The notes below the pieces were generated by a model. The model had not been told where the DNA came from and did no database searches. It worked only from the letters and a program-made list of their open reading frames with translations. A stretch of 8,366 bases of DNA from NCBI GenBank assembly GCA_964602845.1, contig CAZRSW010000034.1, positions 1-8,366 on the forward strand, in the 5' to 3' direction. Shown here one piece after another: positions 1 to 6,902 of the stretch. How positions within the stretch are numbered: the first letter of the stretch is position 1; each line of letters starts with the position of its first letter. Origin of the DNA: CAZRSW01 sp964602845 (GTDB lineage Bacteria; Chloroflexota; Dehalococcoidia; Lucifugimonadales; UBA826). The position numbers and the translations under genes were made by a program.

Positions 1-98
1 AGACTCAATCCACCTTTCTCTAACTCCGAAACATATTCCTCCAGACGAGCCATAAGGTTTTCGAAAGTCAATTCCTGAACCTGATCTTGTTCTTTCAT
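1..98 (-). CDS. xseB: Exodeoxyribonuclease VII small subunit, N-terminal fragment
   Basis: This is the first 32 codons of the small subunit of exonuclease VII, the XseA/XseB complex that degrades single-stranded DNA from both ends in the cytoplasm; the small subunit binds the long helices of XseA. The ATG at 96-98 is preceded by GGAAGAG (104-110) at a good distance, and the frame is open to the window edge. The visible protein begins MKEQDQ and carries the family pattern FENLMARLEEYVSELEKGG, which matches the usual F-E-x-x-x-x-R-L-E-x-x-V-x-x-L-E helix start of XseB. It lies 75 bases after the xseA stop, as expected for the xseA-xseB pair. The rest of the gene is outside the window, so length and C-terminus cannot be judged. 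Identification rests on the motif and on the neighbour. Confidence 0.88.
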   Translation of the reverse strand, partial: MKEQDQVQELTFENLMARLEEYVSELEKGGLS

Positions 99-173
99 TG
101 TCACTCTTCCCAAACTCAATTAATAAACAAAAACTTCTATGCTATTTCGCTACTAGCGAGCTCCGATTAACGC

Positions 174-1364
174 TTAATTTGCATGCTTATCACCCACAGT
201 GGCTTCCAATGTGCCATCTGAGACGGTAATAGTGACATTATTCCCGGGCTCCACGTCGCCAAGTTCCCTTACCAGCACCCCATCATTAGTATTTTGAACT
301 ATAGAATATCCCCTTGACATTGTCTGAGCAGGTCCCAATGAAAAAAGTTTATCTGTTAACATTTTCACCTTCTCAGTAGAAAAGTTAAGATCCACCCTCA
401 TTGATCTACCCAGCTGGTTTGCTAACTCATCAATCCTCAATTTCATTTGTGCAAACCCAGGCAAAGCTGATTCCAATCGCGTCCTAACATAATCGAAATC
501 TTTGTGGGCATCATTAACAAGACTATTGGCCAATCTGATCAATAAACCTTGATAAGATTGGATTCTTACGGAGATTTCAGTAATGTCCGGGACAGCTGCT
601 ACCGCAGCGGCCGTCGGCGTGGATGCTCGAAAATCTGCCACCATATCTGAGATAGTCCAGTCCGTCTCATGGCCGATGCCAGTTATAACAGGATGTCCTG
701 AAGCAAATATGGCCCTAGCCACGCTCTCTTCATTAAAAGACCATAAATCTTCTGGAGATCCACCACCTCTGGCAAGGATGATAACGTCGATGTCAGAACG
801 GACATCCAATCTTCCGATAGCCCTCGCGATTGAGGATGACGCTGTAGGCCCCTGCACATTTGTAGGGGATAGAACAAGCTCCACATTGGGATATCTATGT
901 AACACCGTCTGCTTTATATCATGCCAGACCGAACCTTCCTCCGAAGTCACAACTCCAATCTTCATCGGATATATGGGAAGTTGCCGTTTTCGAGACACCT
1001 CAAAAAGACCTTCCGATTCAAGGGATTTCTTCAATTCTTCGAGTTTTTCTTGCAGATCGCCGACACCCGCTGGTTGCACAACATCTGCAATCAGCTGCAG
1101 ACTCCCTCTCTGCGCATAGATAGAAAATCTCCCAAATGCCAACACGGAGCTCCCAACGACCAAATGATCATCACCAACACCTCCTCGGAACATAACACAG
1201 TCCATGGCTGCATTTTGATCTTTCAAACTAAAATATACGTGTCCGGAAGCTGACTGAGTACTACGCGACACTTCACCTGATACACAAACATCACTCAATA
1301 CCGGGTCTTCATTTAAAAGAGAACTTATATAAGCTATTGCCTGTGTTACCGAAATAGGTGGCAT
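174..1364 (-). CDS. xseA: Exodeoxyribonuclease VII large subunit
   Basis: Catalytic subunit of exonuclease VII, which cuts single-stranded DNA into oligonucleotides in repair and mismatch processing. The 396-residue protein has an N-terminal OB-fold (about residues 1-100, with GHVYFSLKD) and then the Exonuc_VII_L catalytic domain. Conserved blocks are GVVTSEEGSVWHD (D149), ILARGGGSPEDLWSFNEE (R199), GIGHETDWTISD (H232, D235) and ASTPTAAA. By alignment from memory these match the E. coli active-site residues D155, R205, H238 and D241. The C-terminal block SRGYSIV...GDGTLEAT-type region (SRGYSIVQ near 350, DGTLEATV near 384) is intact. It is about 60 residues shorter than E. coli XseA, the loss being mostly in the coiled-coil part between about 260 and 340. 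The ATG start lies 5 bases after the efp stop, with only a weak AGGAT upstream, so translational coupling to efp is likely. Confidence 0.96.
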   Translation of the reverse strand: MPPISVTQAIAYISSLLNEDPVLSDVCVSGEVSRSTQSASGHVYFSLKDQNAAMDCVMFRGGVGDDHLVVGSSVLAFGRFSIYAQRGSLQLIADVVQPAGVGDLQEKLEELKKSLESEGLFEVSRKRQLPIYPMKIGVVTSEEGSVWHDIKQTVLHRYPNVELVLSPTNVQGPTASSSIARAIGRLDVRSDIDVIILARGGGSPEDLWSFNEESVARAIFASGHPVITGIGHETDWTISDMVADFRASTPTAAAVAAVPDITEISVRIQSYQGLLIRLANSLVNDAHKDFDYVRTRLESALPGFAQMKLRIDELANQLGRSMRVDLNFSTEKVKMLTDKLFSLGPAQTMSRGYSIVQNTNDGVLVRELGDVEPGNNVTITVSDGTLEATVGDKHAN

Positions 1365-1369
1365 AAATA

Positions 1370-1933
1370 TCAGATCCTAGAGACGTATTGTCTTGTCCGG
1401 GTATCAACCTTTATAACGTCCCCCTCATTGATGAATAGGGGGACCTGGAGCTCTAACCCTGTTTCTAAAGTAGCAAATTTTGAGGCCCCTTGGGCCGTAT
1501 CTCCCTTTACTCCTGGAGGGGAACTGGTAACCCGGAGATCAACGTTTAATGGTAATTCCAATGACAAAAGTTTTTCTTCATAAAATATCAGATCCACTTC
1601 CAACTGCTCAGCGAGATAGCACGCATATTCATGAATGTCGGATTTCGACATTGGATACTGGTCATACGATGCATTATCCATGAAGTAATAAAAATCTTCA
1701 TCATCATAAATATATCGGGCATTCCTCCTATCAACAGACGCTGGAGTAAAGCTAACATCATAACCCGAAAATGTCCTATCCATAACCTTACCAGTCTTGA
1801 TATTTCGGAACCTAATTTTCATTACTGGAGCACGTTGTTGCATCTTACTTCTTTCATAGTCCACCACAGTAAATGGCTCACCATCAATCTCTATCGACAT
1901 CCCTTTCCTCAGTTCTCCGTAGCCTATGGTCAC
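1370..1933 (-). CDS. efp: Elongation factor P with a non-canonical tip loop
   Basis: EF-P binds between the ribosomal P and E sites and relieves stalling at consecutive prolines. All three domains are present: the KOW-like N-terminal domain (GELRKGMSIEIDGEPF), the OB domain (YIYDDEDFYYFM) and the C-terminal OB domain with the family signature KGDTAQGASKFATLETG and VIKVDTRTRQYVSRI. The frame opens with GTG at 1942, but that codon directly abuts the only Shine-Dalgarno-like run. The second GTG at 1933 has GAGG 8 bases upstream, so I place the start there, giving 187 residues, close to the 188 of E. coli. The loop that carries the modified lysine (KPGKG in E. coli) reads SKMQQRAPV; ungapped alignment puts Gln where E. 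coli has Lys34, with Arg next to it. No epmA/epmB or earP partner is seen nearby. The neighbour order aroQ-pepP-efp is common in bacteria. Confidence 0.95.
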   Translation of the reverse strand: MTIGYGELRKGMSIEIDGEPFTVVDYERSKMQQRAPVMKIRFRNIKTGKVMDRTFSGYDVSFTPASVDRRNARYIYDDEDFYYFMDNASYDQYPMSKSDIHEYACYLAEQLEVDLIFYEEKLLSLELPLNVDLRVTSSPPGVKGDTAQGASKFATLETGLELQVPLFINEGDVIKVDTRTRQYVSRI

Positions 1934-1941
1934 CTGGAACA

Positions 1942-1947
1942 CCTCTC
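1942..1947 (-). promoter_or_regulatory. Ribosome binding site that favours the second GTG of efp
   Basis: GAGAGG occupies 1942-1947 and overlaps the first possible GTG start (1940-1942). Its GAGG core is 8 bases from the GTG at 1931-1933, a normal spacing, whereas it leaves no spacing for the upstream GTG. The other purine-rich stretch, GGAAGGA, is about 18 bases before the first GTG, which is too far. This decides the efp start in favour of 1933. Confidence 0.55.
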
Positions 1948-2002
1948 TTAAATTTATATATTCCTTCCAAATCAGTAATAACTTCCCAGCGCAAGATACA
2001 CT

Positions 2003-2891
2003 TCACTTATCAGATTGGGTAAGAATTCTCGCCTCCCCTTTGTCTATTACCAGCATATCCTCTATCCGCACTCCACCCCAACCCGGGATATAAATGCCGG
2101 GTTCTATAGTAAACACCATGCCTTCAGACAATACTTCGTCTGAGCCCCCACTTATACGAGGAAGCTCATGCACATCCAGCCCTATGCCATGACCAAGTCC
2201 ATGGGTAAAATATTTTCCGTACCCATACGAATGGATCACATCTCTGGCCACTGCATCCANNNNNNNNNNNNNNNNNNNNNNNNNNNNNNNNNNNNNNNNN
2301 NNNNNNNNNNNNNNNNNNNNNNNNNNNNNNNNNNNNNNNNNNNNNNNNNNNNNNNNNNNATTCCCATAAGCTTCGTTCCACGGTCCGAGCCACCGCCTGT
2401 TCAGTGATTCCTTCCTCAACGGAAGCTAACGCAATCTCCATCACCTCGTCAGCAATGGCAACCGCTTTTTCCACAACTGCAAGCTCTCCTCGATCCTTTA
2501 CAATTCTCAGACGATTTACAGCTTCACCCATAGGAACCAACTTAGCAGAATCTCCTACGGCTTTGACGATAGATTGATAGGTTGCATAAGAAACATCCTG
2601 GTCCTCAAAACCTATGCTGCTAATACTCATTGAGCTCACAAGTTCCCGGAGTTCATCATACGAATTTCGGAGCGGATAAACCTCGAAATCTTTGGCTTCG
2701 TCAGTCGCCTGCTCAATATATCTGGAGTCAGTGAACACAAAAGCCGATGTAGGCGTTATAAGAAGATACCCATTGCTACCAGTAAAATTCGACAAATAAA
2801 ATCGATTCGTTTTCGACATTACCAGGCATCCATCCAGAGCACTGTTTGCCAAAATTTCTCTAAGCCCCGTTAATCTTATACCCTCACCCAT
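2003..2891 (-). CDS. pepP: Xaa-Pro aminopeptidase (M24 family), interrupted by an assembly gap
   Basis: Metallopeptidase of the M24B family that removes N-terminal residues preceding proline, in the cytoplasm. The N-terminal part, about 177 residues from the ATG at 2891, is a creatinase-N domain (CLVMSKTNRFYLSNFTGSNG, FVFTDSRY) running into the start of the pita-bread domain (RIVKDRGELAVVEKA). After the N run, 84 residues follow in another frame of the window: YFTHGLGHGIGLDVHE (metal-binding His), VFTIEPGIYIPG (Glu) and GGVRIED (Glu), ending at TGA 2003-2005. The two Asp metal ligands expected between these parts fall in the gap. The frame change is explained by the arbitrary gap length, so I do not call a pseudogene. 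The complete protein would be about 350 residues, normal for YqhT-like PepP. The start overlaps the end of aroQ by 8 bases; 60 to 70 bases separate the stop from efp. Confidence 0.9.
2260..2359. other. Assembly gap of exactly 100 N
   Basis: One hundred N in a row, the usual placeholder for a scaffold gap of unknown size. Both flanks code for the same M24 peptidase in the same orientation, so the join is sensible. Comparison with the usual M24B layout suggests that about 80-90 codons are missing, so the true distance is probably near 250 bases rather than 100. Positions of features to the right of the gap are therefore shifted relative to the real chromosome. Confidence 0.97.
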
Positions 2892-3321
2892 CGCGAATGT
2901 AATTTACCAAAAGCTCAAGCCCGTACGAGTATCCTTTCCAACCTAATCCGGCAATTTGACCCACAGCGACCCCTTCAATTACAGAATGTCTGCGATACTT
3001 CTCACGAGAGTGTATATTCGATATGTGCACCTCCACGATCGGTACTTTCGCCTCAAGCACAGCATCCTTTAACGATAACCCATAATGAGTCAAAGCCCCG
3101 GCGTTGATAATTATCCCACTGCAAGATCCCATTTTGTCATGGATATAATCTATTAAAGCCCCTTCTTGACTCGATTGGAAGAAATCGACCGACACACCTA
3201 ATTTTGTTGCAGCTGTTCTAACATCCTTGTATACATCATCAATAGTGTGAGAGCCATAATAGGAAACATCTCGGCATCCAAGCAAATTCAAGTTCGGACC
3301 GTTCAAAAACAGAATGTTCAT
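2884..3321 (-). CDS. aroQ: Type II 3-dehydroquinate dehydratase
   Basis: Converts 3-dehydroquinate to 3-dehydroshikimate, the third step of the shikimate pathway to aromatic amino acids. The 145-residue protein has the usual length and all landmark motifs: FLNGPNLNLLG at the N-terminus, R17 and Y22 in the flexible lid (GCRDVSYYGSHT), IINAGALTHYG (N73, H79), EVHISN (E97, H99) and SREKYRRHS, ending with GLGWKGYSYGL. The lid usually reads G-x-R-E-P; here it is GCRDV, with the catalytic Arg and Tyr kept at the same spacing as in the M. tuberculosis enzyme. The ATG at 3319-3321 overlaps the TGA of the recombinase by 4 bases (ATGA) and the gene end overlaps pepP by 8 bases, so it is translated from a shared message. 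Confidence 0.97.
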   Translation of the reverse strand: MNILFLNGPNLNLLGCRDVSYYGSHTIDDVYKDVRTAATKLGVSVDFFQSSQEGALIDYIHDKMGSCSGIIINAGALTHYGLSLKDAVLEAKVPIVEVHISNIHSREKYRRHSVIEGVAVGQIAGLGWKGYSYGLELLVNYIRDG

Positions 3322-4280
3322 TCCAAATGATCTTTTTCTTCGTGGTATTCAAATCCTGATCCTGTATTCTGGATCGCAAACGGATGTGCAGACATGTACG
3401 ACTCTAGCGTCTCAGCTCCTGTCACATGTGTGTAGATTTGAGTTGTAGATGGGTCCGCATGGCCCATCAACTCTTGCACTACCCTTAGTTCAGCTCCTCC
3501 TGCCAAGAGGTGAGTCGCAAAAGAATGCCTCAGTGTATGAGTGTGTACACCATCATCTAGACCAGCCTCCTTAGCATATTTCCTTACCCTTCCTTGGATA
3601 GATCTAACGCTAAGTCGTTTCCCATTACGAGACAAAAATAGAGCGTCTTGGCTATCGCCAGACTCGAGCACTGGTCTGCCACGATACAAATATGCTCCTA
3701 CCGCTCGCCTTGCCTGATCCCCCATTAGAACCATTCTCTCTTTAGAACCTTTCCCAAGAGCAAACACTTCGTTGGAATCTAATTTCACATCATCAATATT
3801 TAATCCTCTAACCTCACTCACTCTCAAGCCTGTAGCATATATGAGCTCCATAATAGCGTGATCTCTCAAGGACATCTCTTCTCTTGCCCCTCTGGCTGAA
3901 GCATCTATGAACCGGAATACCTCTTCAACAGTGAGGAATCTTGGCAACATTTTTTGTTTCTTGATCTTGGTAGCTCTAGGAATCGGATTAACTTCAATAT
4001 ACCCTTCCATAAGCAACCAACGGAAGAATCCTCTCAGTACAGAAAGTTTTCTAACAACGCTTGCTCGTACGTACCCGATCTCGGATAGCCAGGCTAGGTA
4101 GGATCTCACCTGAAGTCGATCAAAGTTGTGCACCTCTGAAATATCTTCCTTAATGAAGAAATCCCCCAACGATTTTAAATCTCGTTCATAGTTTTTGACT
4201 GTAGTGGGTGCCAAATTCTTTTGTGACCACAAATAGTCGTAATATTTAGCAGTGAGAGAATTAAATAAACTAGAATTCAT
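3318..4280 (-). CDS. xerC: Tyrosine recombinase of the XerC/XerD type
   Basis: Site-specific recombinase, most likely the one that resolves chromosome dimers at dif. The N-terminal SAM-like core-binding domain (about residues 10-95, NLAPTTVKNYERDL) is followed by the catalytic domain with every active-site residue: R153 (ATGLRVSE), K177 (GKGSKER), H248 and R251 (HTLRHSFATHLL), H274 (LMGHADPSTTQ) and nucleophile Y283 (IYTHV). I take the ATG at 4280 (320 residues); the frame also opens with TTG at 4298, and neither has a clear Shine-Dalgarno. XerC and XerD cannot be told apart from sequence alone, and in lineages with one Xer this would be that protein, so the symbol is tentative. The tail after the tyrosine is about 37 residues, longer than the roughly 20 usual in Xer proteins. 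Position between topA and aroQ suggests a chromosomal housekeeping role, not an integrase of a mobile element. Confidence 0.88.
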   Translation of the reverse strand: MNSSLFNSLTAKYYDYLWSQKNLAPTTVKNYERDLKSLGDFFIKEDISEVHNFDRLQVRSYLAWLSEIGYVRASVVRKLSVLRGFFRWLLMEGYIEVNPIPRATKIKKQKMLPRFLTVEEVFRFIDASARGAREEMSLRDHAIMELIYATGLRVSEVRGLNIDDVKLDSNEVFALGKGSKERMVLMGDQARRAVGAYLYRGRPVLESGDSQDALFLSRNGKRLSVRSIQGRVRKYAKEAGLDDGVHTHTLRHSFATHLLAGGAELRVVQELMGHADPSTTQIYTHVTGAETLESYMSAHPFAIQNTGSGFEYHEEKDHLE

Positions 4281-4307
4281 TTTCACAATATTTAACAATG
4301 GAATATA

Positions 4308-4329
4308 AAGCTAAAAACTTTCATAGCTT
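4308..4329. repeat. Small inverted repeat between topA and the Xer gene
   Basis: On the plus strand, AAGCTA (4308-4313) and TAGCTT (4324-4329) are perfect inverted 6-base arms around a 10-base AT-rich centre. It lies in the 69-base gap between topA and the recombinase. It lacks the GC-rich stem and T-tract of a terminator on the minus strand. It does not look like a dif site, which has 11-base arms and a 6-base centre. It may be an operator or mRNA stem, or chance in AT-rich DNA. Confidence 0.3.
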
Positions 4330-4349
4330 ACTGGGAAATATAGCATTCA

Positions 4350-6473
4350 TTAATTTTTCTCCAGATCATCTATGTCCCCTCGATACCCACAATCCCTAGC
4401 GCTGCATCGTGTCTTCGTACTTCCTGAAGGCAAAAGAAGCTCTTCACAAACAGGACAGTGATAGGGTAGGGGTTTGCTGCGTAAAGAGAAATCACACCCT
4501 GGGTAGGTAGTACAGCTAAAAAATATCCCCCTCTTGCCCTTTTTTTCTGCTATCTGGCCATCTTCACACCTGGGACAGGGTATACCTATCGTAAGTGGTT
4601 TAGTATTACGGCAGTCAGGGAAACCAGTGCAAGCTATAAAACGACCGTTTCGGCCGCCCCTGATAACCATCGGCCGCTCACATTTCTCACAAACTTCATT
4701 ACTTTCCTCGTCAATTTTTTCTCTAGGCACTCGCTCAGCTTCAACTATAGCAACCTCAACAGCTTCATCAAATGGTTGATAGAAATGTCTCAACATTGGA
4801 TTCCATTGCATAGTACCTTCCGCGACGTCATCGAGATCTTTCTCTATCGTGGCCGTGAATCCAATGTCAACAATATTAGAAAAATGTTCCGATAAAAAAT
4901 CGGTCACAACTGTCCCGAGTTTGGTTGGATGAAATCTTCCTCTTTCTCTCCGAACATAGTCCCTGTCTTGTATGGTCCCAATAATTGATGCATATGTGCT
5001 AGGTCTCCCTATGCCTTCACTCTCCAAGCTTTTTATCAATGAAGCTTCGGAAAAACGGGGCGGTGGTTCCGTAAAGTGTTGATCCGTATCGACACTAACA
5101 CATTTAAGTTCGTCGCCTTTCTTCAAAATTGGCAATCGCGATTCATTTGCATCCTCATCATCATCATCATCTTTTTGCTCAGTATATAAAGCCCTAAATC
5201 CATCAAATTTTTGTACCGACCCTGTTGCCTTGAACAGATATTCAGCCCCACTGTGAGTTCCTGAGGCAACGACCTCTATCGTAGTACGATCGTATATAGC
5301 ATTAGCCATCTGGCTTGAAACCATTCTTTTCCATATCAAGTCGTAGAGCCTGAATTGATCCCTTTCTAGTTGACCTCTCAAAGACTCAGGAGTCTTGTCG
5401 ACGTCAGTGGGCCTGATCGCCTCATGAGCTTCCTGAGCTCCCCTCACTGTCTTGGTAAATCTCCTCGGGTTCTTTAAGGAATATTCAGCTTTAAATTCGC
5501 GTTTTATGTAATCAGCCGTCTTTGACAAAGCAAGCGCCGATATATTTGTAGAGTCCGTTCGCATATACGTAATCAATCCGATCTGCCCCTCAGATCCTAA
5601 CTGAATCCCTTCATAAAGCTGCTGGGCTATAGTCATAGTCCGCGATGCTGAAAATCTGAGTCGGCGTGAGGCCTCCTGCTGCAATGTACTTGTAATAAAG
5701 GGGGCGGAGGGCCTCCTAATACTTTCCTTGGTACCATATTTACTCACTTGGAATGCCACGCCACTAACATCTTCTCTAATAGACGTAGCTCGGGCTTCAT
5801 CTGGGATTTCAATTTTACCCTTCTCACCTTCAACAGAATGAAGTGAGGCTGTAAAACTTTTACCATTGCCCTCCTGCCCCAAGGTCACATCCAACGTCCA
5901 GTATTCTTCGGACTGGAAAATTTGTCTACTTTTCTCTCTATCTACAACCATCTTCAAGGCTGCGGATTGAACTCTTCCAGCAGAAGTGCCTTTCTTGACT
6001 TTTCTCCAAAGAACGGGGCTGAGTCTATAACCAACTAACCGGTCAAGTACCCTCCTCGCTTGTTGAGCATCTACAAGATCAATATCTATGTTTCTGGTGT
6101 CGGTGAATGCTTCATTGATAGCAGCCTCTGTGATTTCATGAAAAACAACCCTGCGGGTCTTACGGACATCTATTTCCGCAGCTTCCACTAGATGCCAGGA
6201 TATAGCCTCACCTTCCCTGTCGGGATCTGTCGCCAAATAAACAATCTCTGCTTCCGCCGCTGCTTTTCTCAATTCCGAAACTATTTTTCTTTTGTCTGAA
6301 CTCACCTTATAGGTGGGTTGAAATCCACTCTCATCTATGACAATGCCTAGAGATCGTTTTGGCAAATCTCTAACGTGCCCCATCGACGCTTTTACATCAT
6401 AATCATCACCTAGAAACCTCCCAACGGTTCTGGCCTTCGCAGGAGATTCGACGATTACAAGATTTTTTACCAT
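4350..6473 (-). CDS. topA: DNA topoisomerase I
   Basis: Type IA topoisomerase that relaxes negative supercoils through a covalent 5'-phosphotyrosine. The 707-residue protein starts with the TOPRIM domain: E9 in VIVESPAKA and DPDREGEA (D83, D85, E87). It then shows GTSAGRVQS (163-170), the active-site block GLITYMRTDST with Y303 and R305, AQEAHEAIRPTD (346-357) and ESEGIGRPSTYASI (484-497). The C-terminal part carries three complete four-cysteine zinc ribbons: C595/C598/C615/C621, C633/C636/C654/C660 and C673/C676/C690/C695. The length is typical for the Firmicutes/Chloroflexota form. A short acidic run at about 435-441 (DDDDDED) lies in a loop and is coded by a trinucleotide repeat. The ATG at 6473 has only a weak GTGGG upstream; a sigma70-type promoter lies about 50-75 bases upstream. 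This is the first gene of the block leading to xseB. Confidence 0.98.
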   Translation of the reverse strand: MVKNLVIVESPAKARTVGRFLGDDYDVKASMGHVRDLPKRSLGIVIDESGFQPTYKVSSDKRKIVSELRKAAAEAEIVYLATDPDREGEAISWHLVEAAEIDVRKTRRVVFHEITEAAINEAFTDTRNIDIDLVDAQQARRVLDRLVGYRLSPVLWRKVKKGTSAGRVQSAALKMVVDREKSRQIFQSEEYWTLDVTLGQEGNGKSFTASLHSVEGEKGKIEIPDEARATSIREDVSGVAFQVSKYGTKESIRRPSAPFITSTLQQEASRRLRFSASRTMTIAQQLYEGIQLGSEGQIGLITYMRTDSTNISALALSKTADYIKREFKAEYSLKNPRRFTKTVRGAQEAHEAIRPTDVDKTPESLRGQLERDQFRLYDLIWKRMVSSQMANAIYDRTTIEVVASGTHSGAEYLFKATGSVQKFDGFRALYTEQKDDDDDEDANESRLPILKKGDELKCVSVDTDQHFTEPPPRFSEASLIKSLESEGIGRPSTYASIIGTIQDRDYVRRERGRFHPTKLGTVVTDFLSEHFSNIVDIGFTATIEKDLDDVAEGTMQWNPMLRHFYQPFDEAVEVAIVEAERVPREKIDEESNEVCEKCERPMVIRGGRNGRFIACTGFPDCRNTKPLTIGIPCPRCEDGQIAEKKGKRGIFFSCTTYPGCDFSLRSKPLPYHCPVCEELLLPSGSTKTRCSARDCGYRGDIDDLEKN
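5155..5171. repeat. Trinucleotide (TCA)n microsatellite inside topA
   Basis: Between 5 and 6 copies of TCA on the plus strand, read as GAT codons on the coding strand. They give the aspartate run at about residues 435-440 of TopA. The repeat keeps frame if copies are gained or lost, so length changes would alter only an acidic loop between TopA domains. Confidence 0.75.
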
Positions 6474-6520
6474 GACAACCCACTCTCTCGAACTATAACG
6501 AAAACAAAAATAGACTCATA

Positions 6521-6548
6521 TTTATATCCACCAAATCCCCATTGTCAA
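6521..6548 (-). promoter_or_regulatory. Sigma70-type promoter of topA and probably of the downstream operon
   Basis: The minus strand has a perfect -35 hexamer TTGACA (6548 to 6543), a 16-base spacer and TATAAA (6526 to 6521). Shifting the -10 by one base gives ATAAAT with a 17-base spacer. The expected transcript start is near 6514, leaving a leader of about 40 bases before the topA ATG. It lies between the tRNA-Ser(GGA) gene and topA, so topA need not depend on the tRNA promoters. Confidence 0.7.
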
Positions 6549-6583
6549 CATTTGGGAGATTCCGCTCTACACTAGTTTGTTGA

Positions 6584-6675
<92 letters not shown>

Positions 6676-6699
6676 ATGTAAATATGTAAACAACGACCC

Positions 6700-6786
6700 C
6701 GGAGAGAGTGGGATTCGAACCCACGATGAGATTGCTCCCATACTGGTTTTCGAGACCAGCGCCTTAAACCACTCGGCCATCTCTCC
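6700..6786 (-). tRNA. tRNA-Ser (anticodon CGA), CCA not encoded
   Basis: The minus strand gives the acceptor stem GGAGAGA/TCTCTCC, D arm GCCGAGTGGTTTAAGGC, and anticodon stem CTGGT/ACCAG around the loop CTCGAAA, giving anticodon CGA, which reads UCG. It has a long variable arm (TGGGA, loop, TCTCA) and the T arm GTGGG-TTCGAAT-CCCAC, identical to that of the neighbouring tRNA-Ser. The discriminator is G at 6700, but the next bases are GGG, not CCA, so the tail must be added by tRNA nucleotidyltransferase. It is the first of a two-gene tRNA unit and is preceded closely by an extended -10 promoter. Confidence 0.96.
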
Positions 6787-6801
6787 AAAAAGACACCCAG
6801 A

Positions 6802-6810
6802 ATTATATCA
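6802..6810 (-). promoter_or_regulatory. Extended -10 promoter of the tRNA-Ser pair
   Basis: TGATATAAT on the minus strand (6810 to 6802) fits the extended -10 form TGnTATAAT exactly. No good -35 hexamer is found at 16-18 bases (AAAATT at best), which is typical of extended -10 promoters. The expected transcript start is near 6795, leaving a leader of roughly 9 bases before the mature 5' end at 6786. Confidence 0.6.
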
Positions 6811-6834
6811 GCCGGTCCCATAATAATTTTCCCG

Positions 6835-6863
6835 ATAATAAAACGCTGTTAGAGAACGATCAA
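6835..6863 (-). promoter_or_regulatory. Possible upstream tandem promoter of the tRNA-Ser pair
   Basis: TTGATC (6863 to 6858), a 17-base spacer and TATTAT (6840 to 6835) on the minus strand match the sigma70 consensus at 4 of 6 and 5 of 6 positions. The start would be near 6828, about 40 bases before the first tRNA. Tandem promoters before stable RNA genes are common, but in AT-rich DNA such matches also arise by chance. Confidence 0.4.
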
Positions 6864-6902
6864 GAAACATGCCATAAACCGCAATTTAAGCACAATCTTT
6901 AC

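Noticed and set aside
147..159. TCGCTA/TAGCGA inverted repeat between xseA and xseB as a terminator
   Set aside because: The arms are separated by a single base and no T-tract follows directly on the minus strand; xseB has its own ribosome site just after. At most a short mRNA stem.
583..1119. 178-residue plus-strand frame inside xseA
   Set aside because: It is the antisense shadow of a well-conserved xseA; no homologous motif and no ribosome site were seen.
1953..1958. TATAAA before efp as a promoter -10
   Set aside because: The best -35 at 17 bases (TTATTA) matches only three positions, and the implied start would fall almost on the ribosome site; AT-rich DNA explains it.
2003..2419. Two separate frames for pepP, suggesting a frameshifted pseudogene
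   Set aside because: The frame change falls in the N run of arbitrary length, and both parts are well conserved, so a gap in an intact gene explains it.
3318..4280. The tyrosine recombinase as sign of an integrated mobile element
   Set aside because: It sits within a housekeeping gene block, matches XerC/XerD in length and motifs, and no attachment repeats or phage genes are seen, although two tRNA genes are close.
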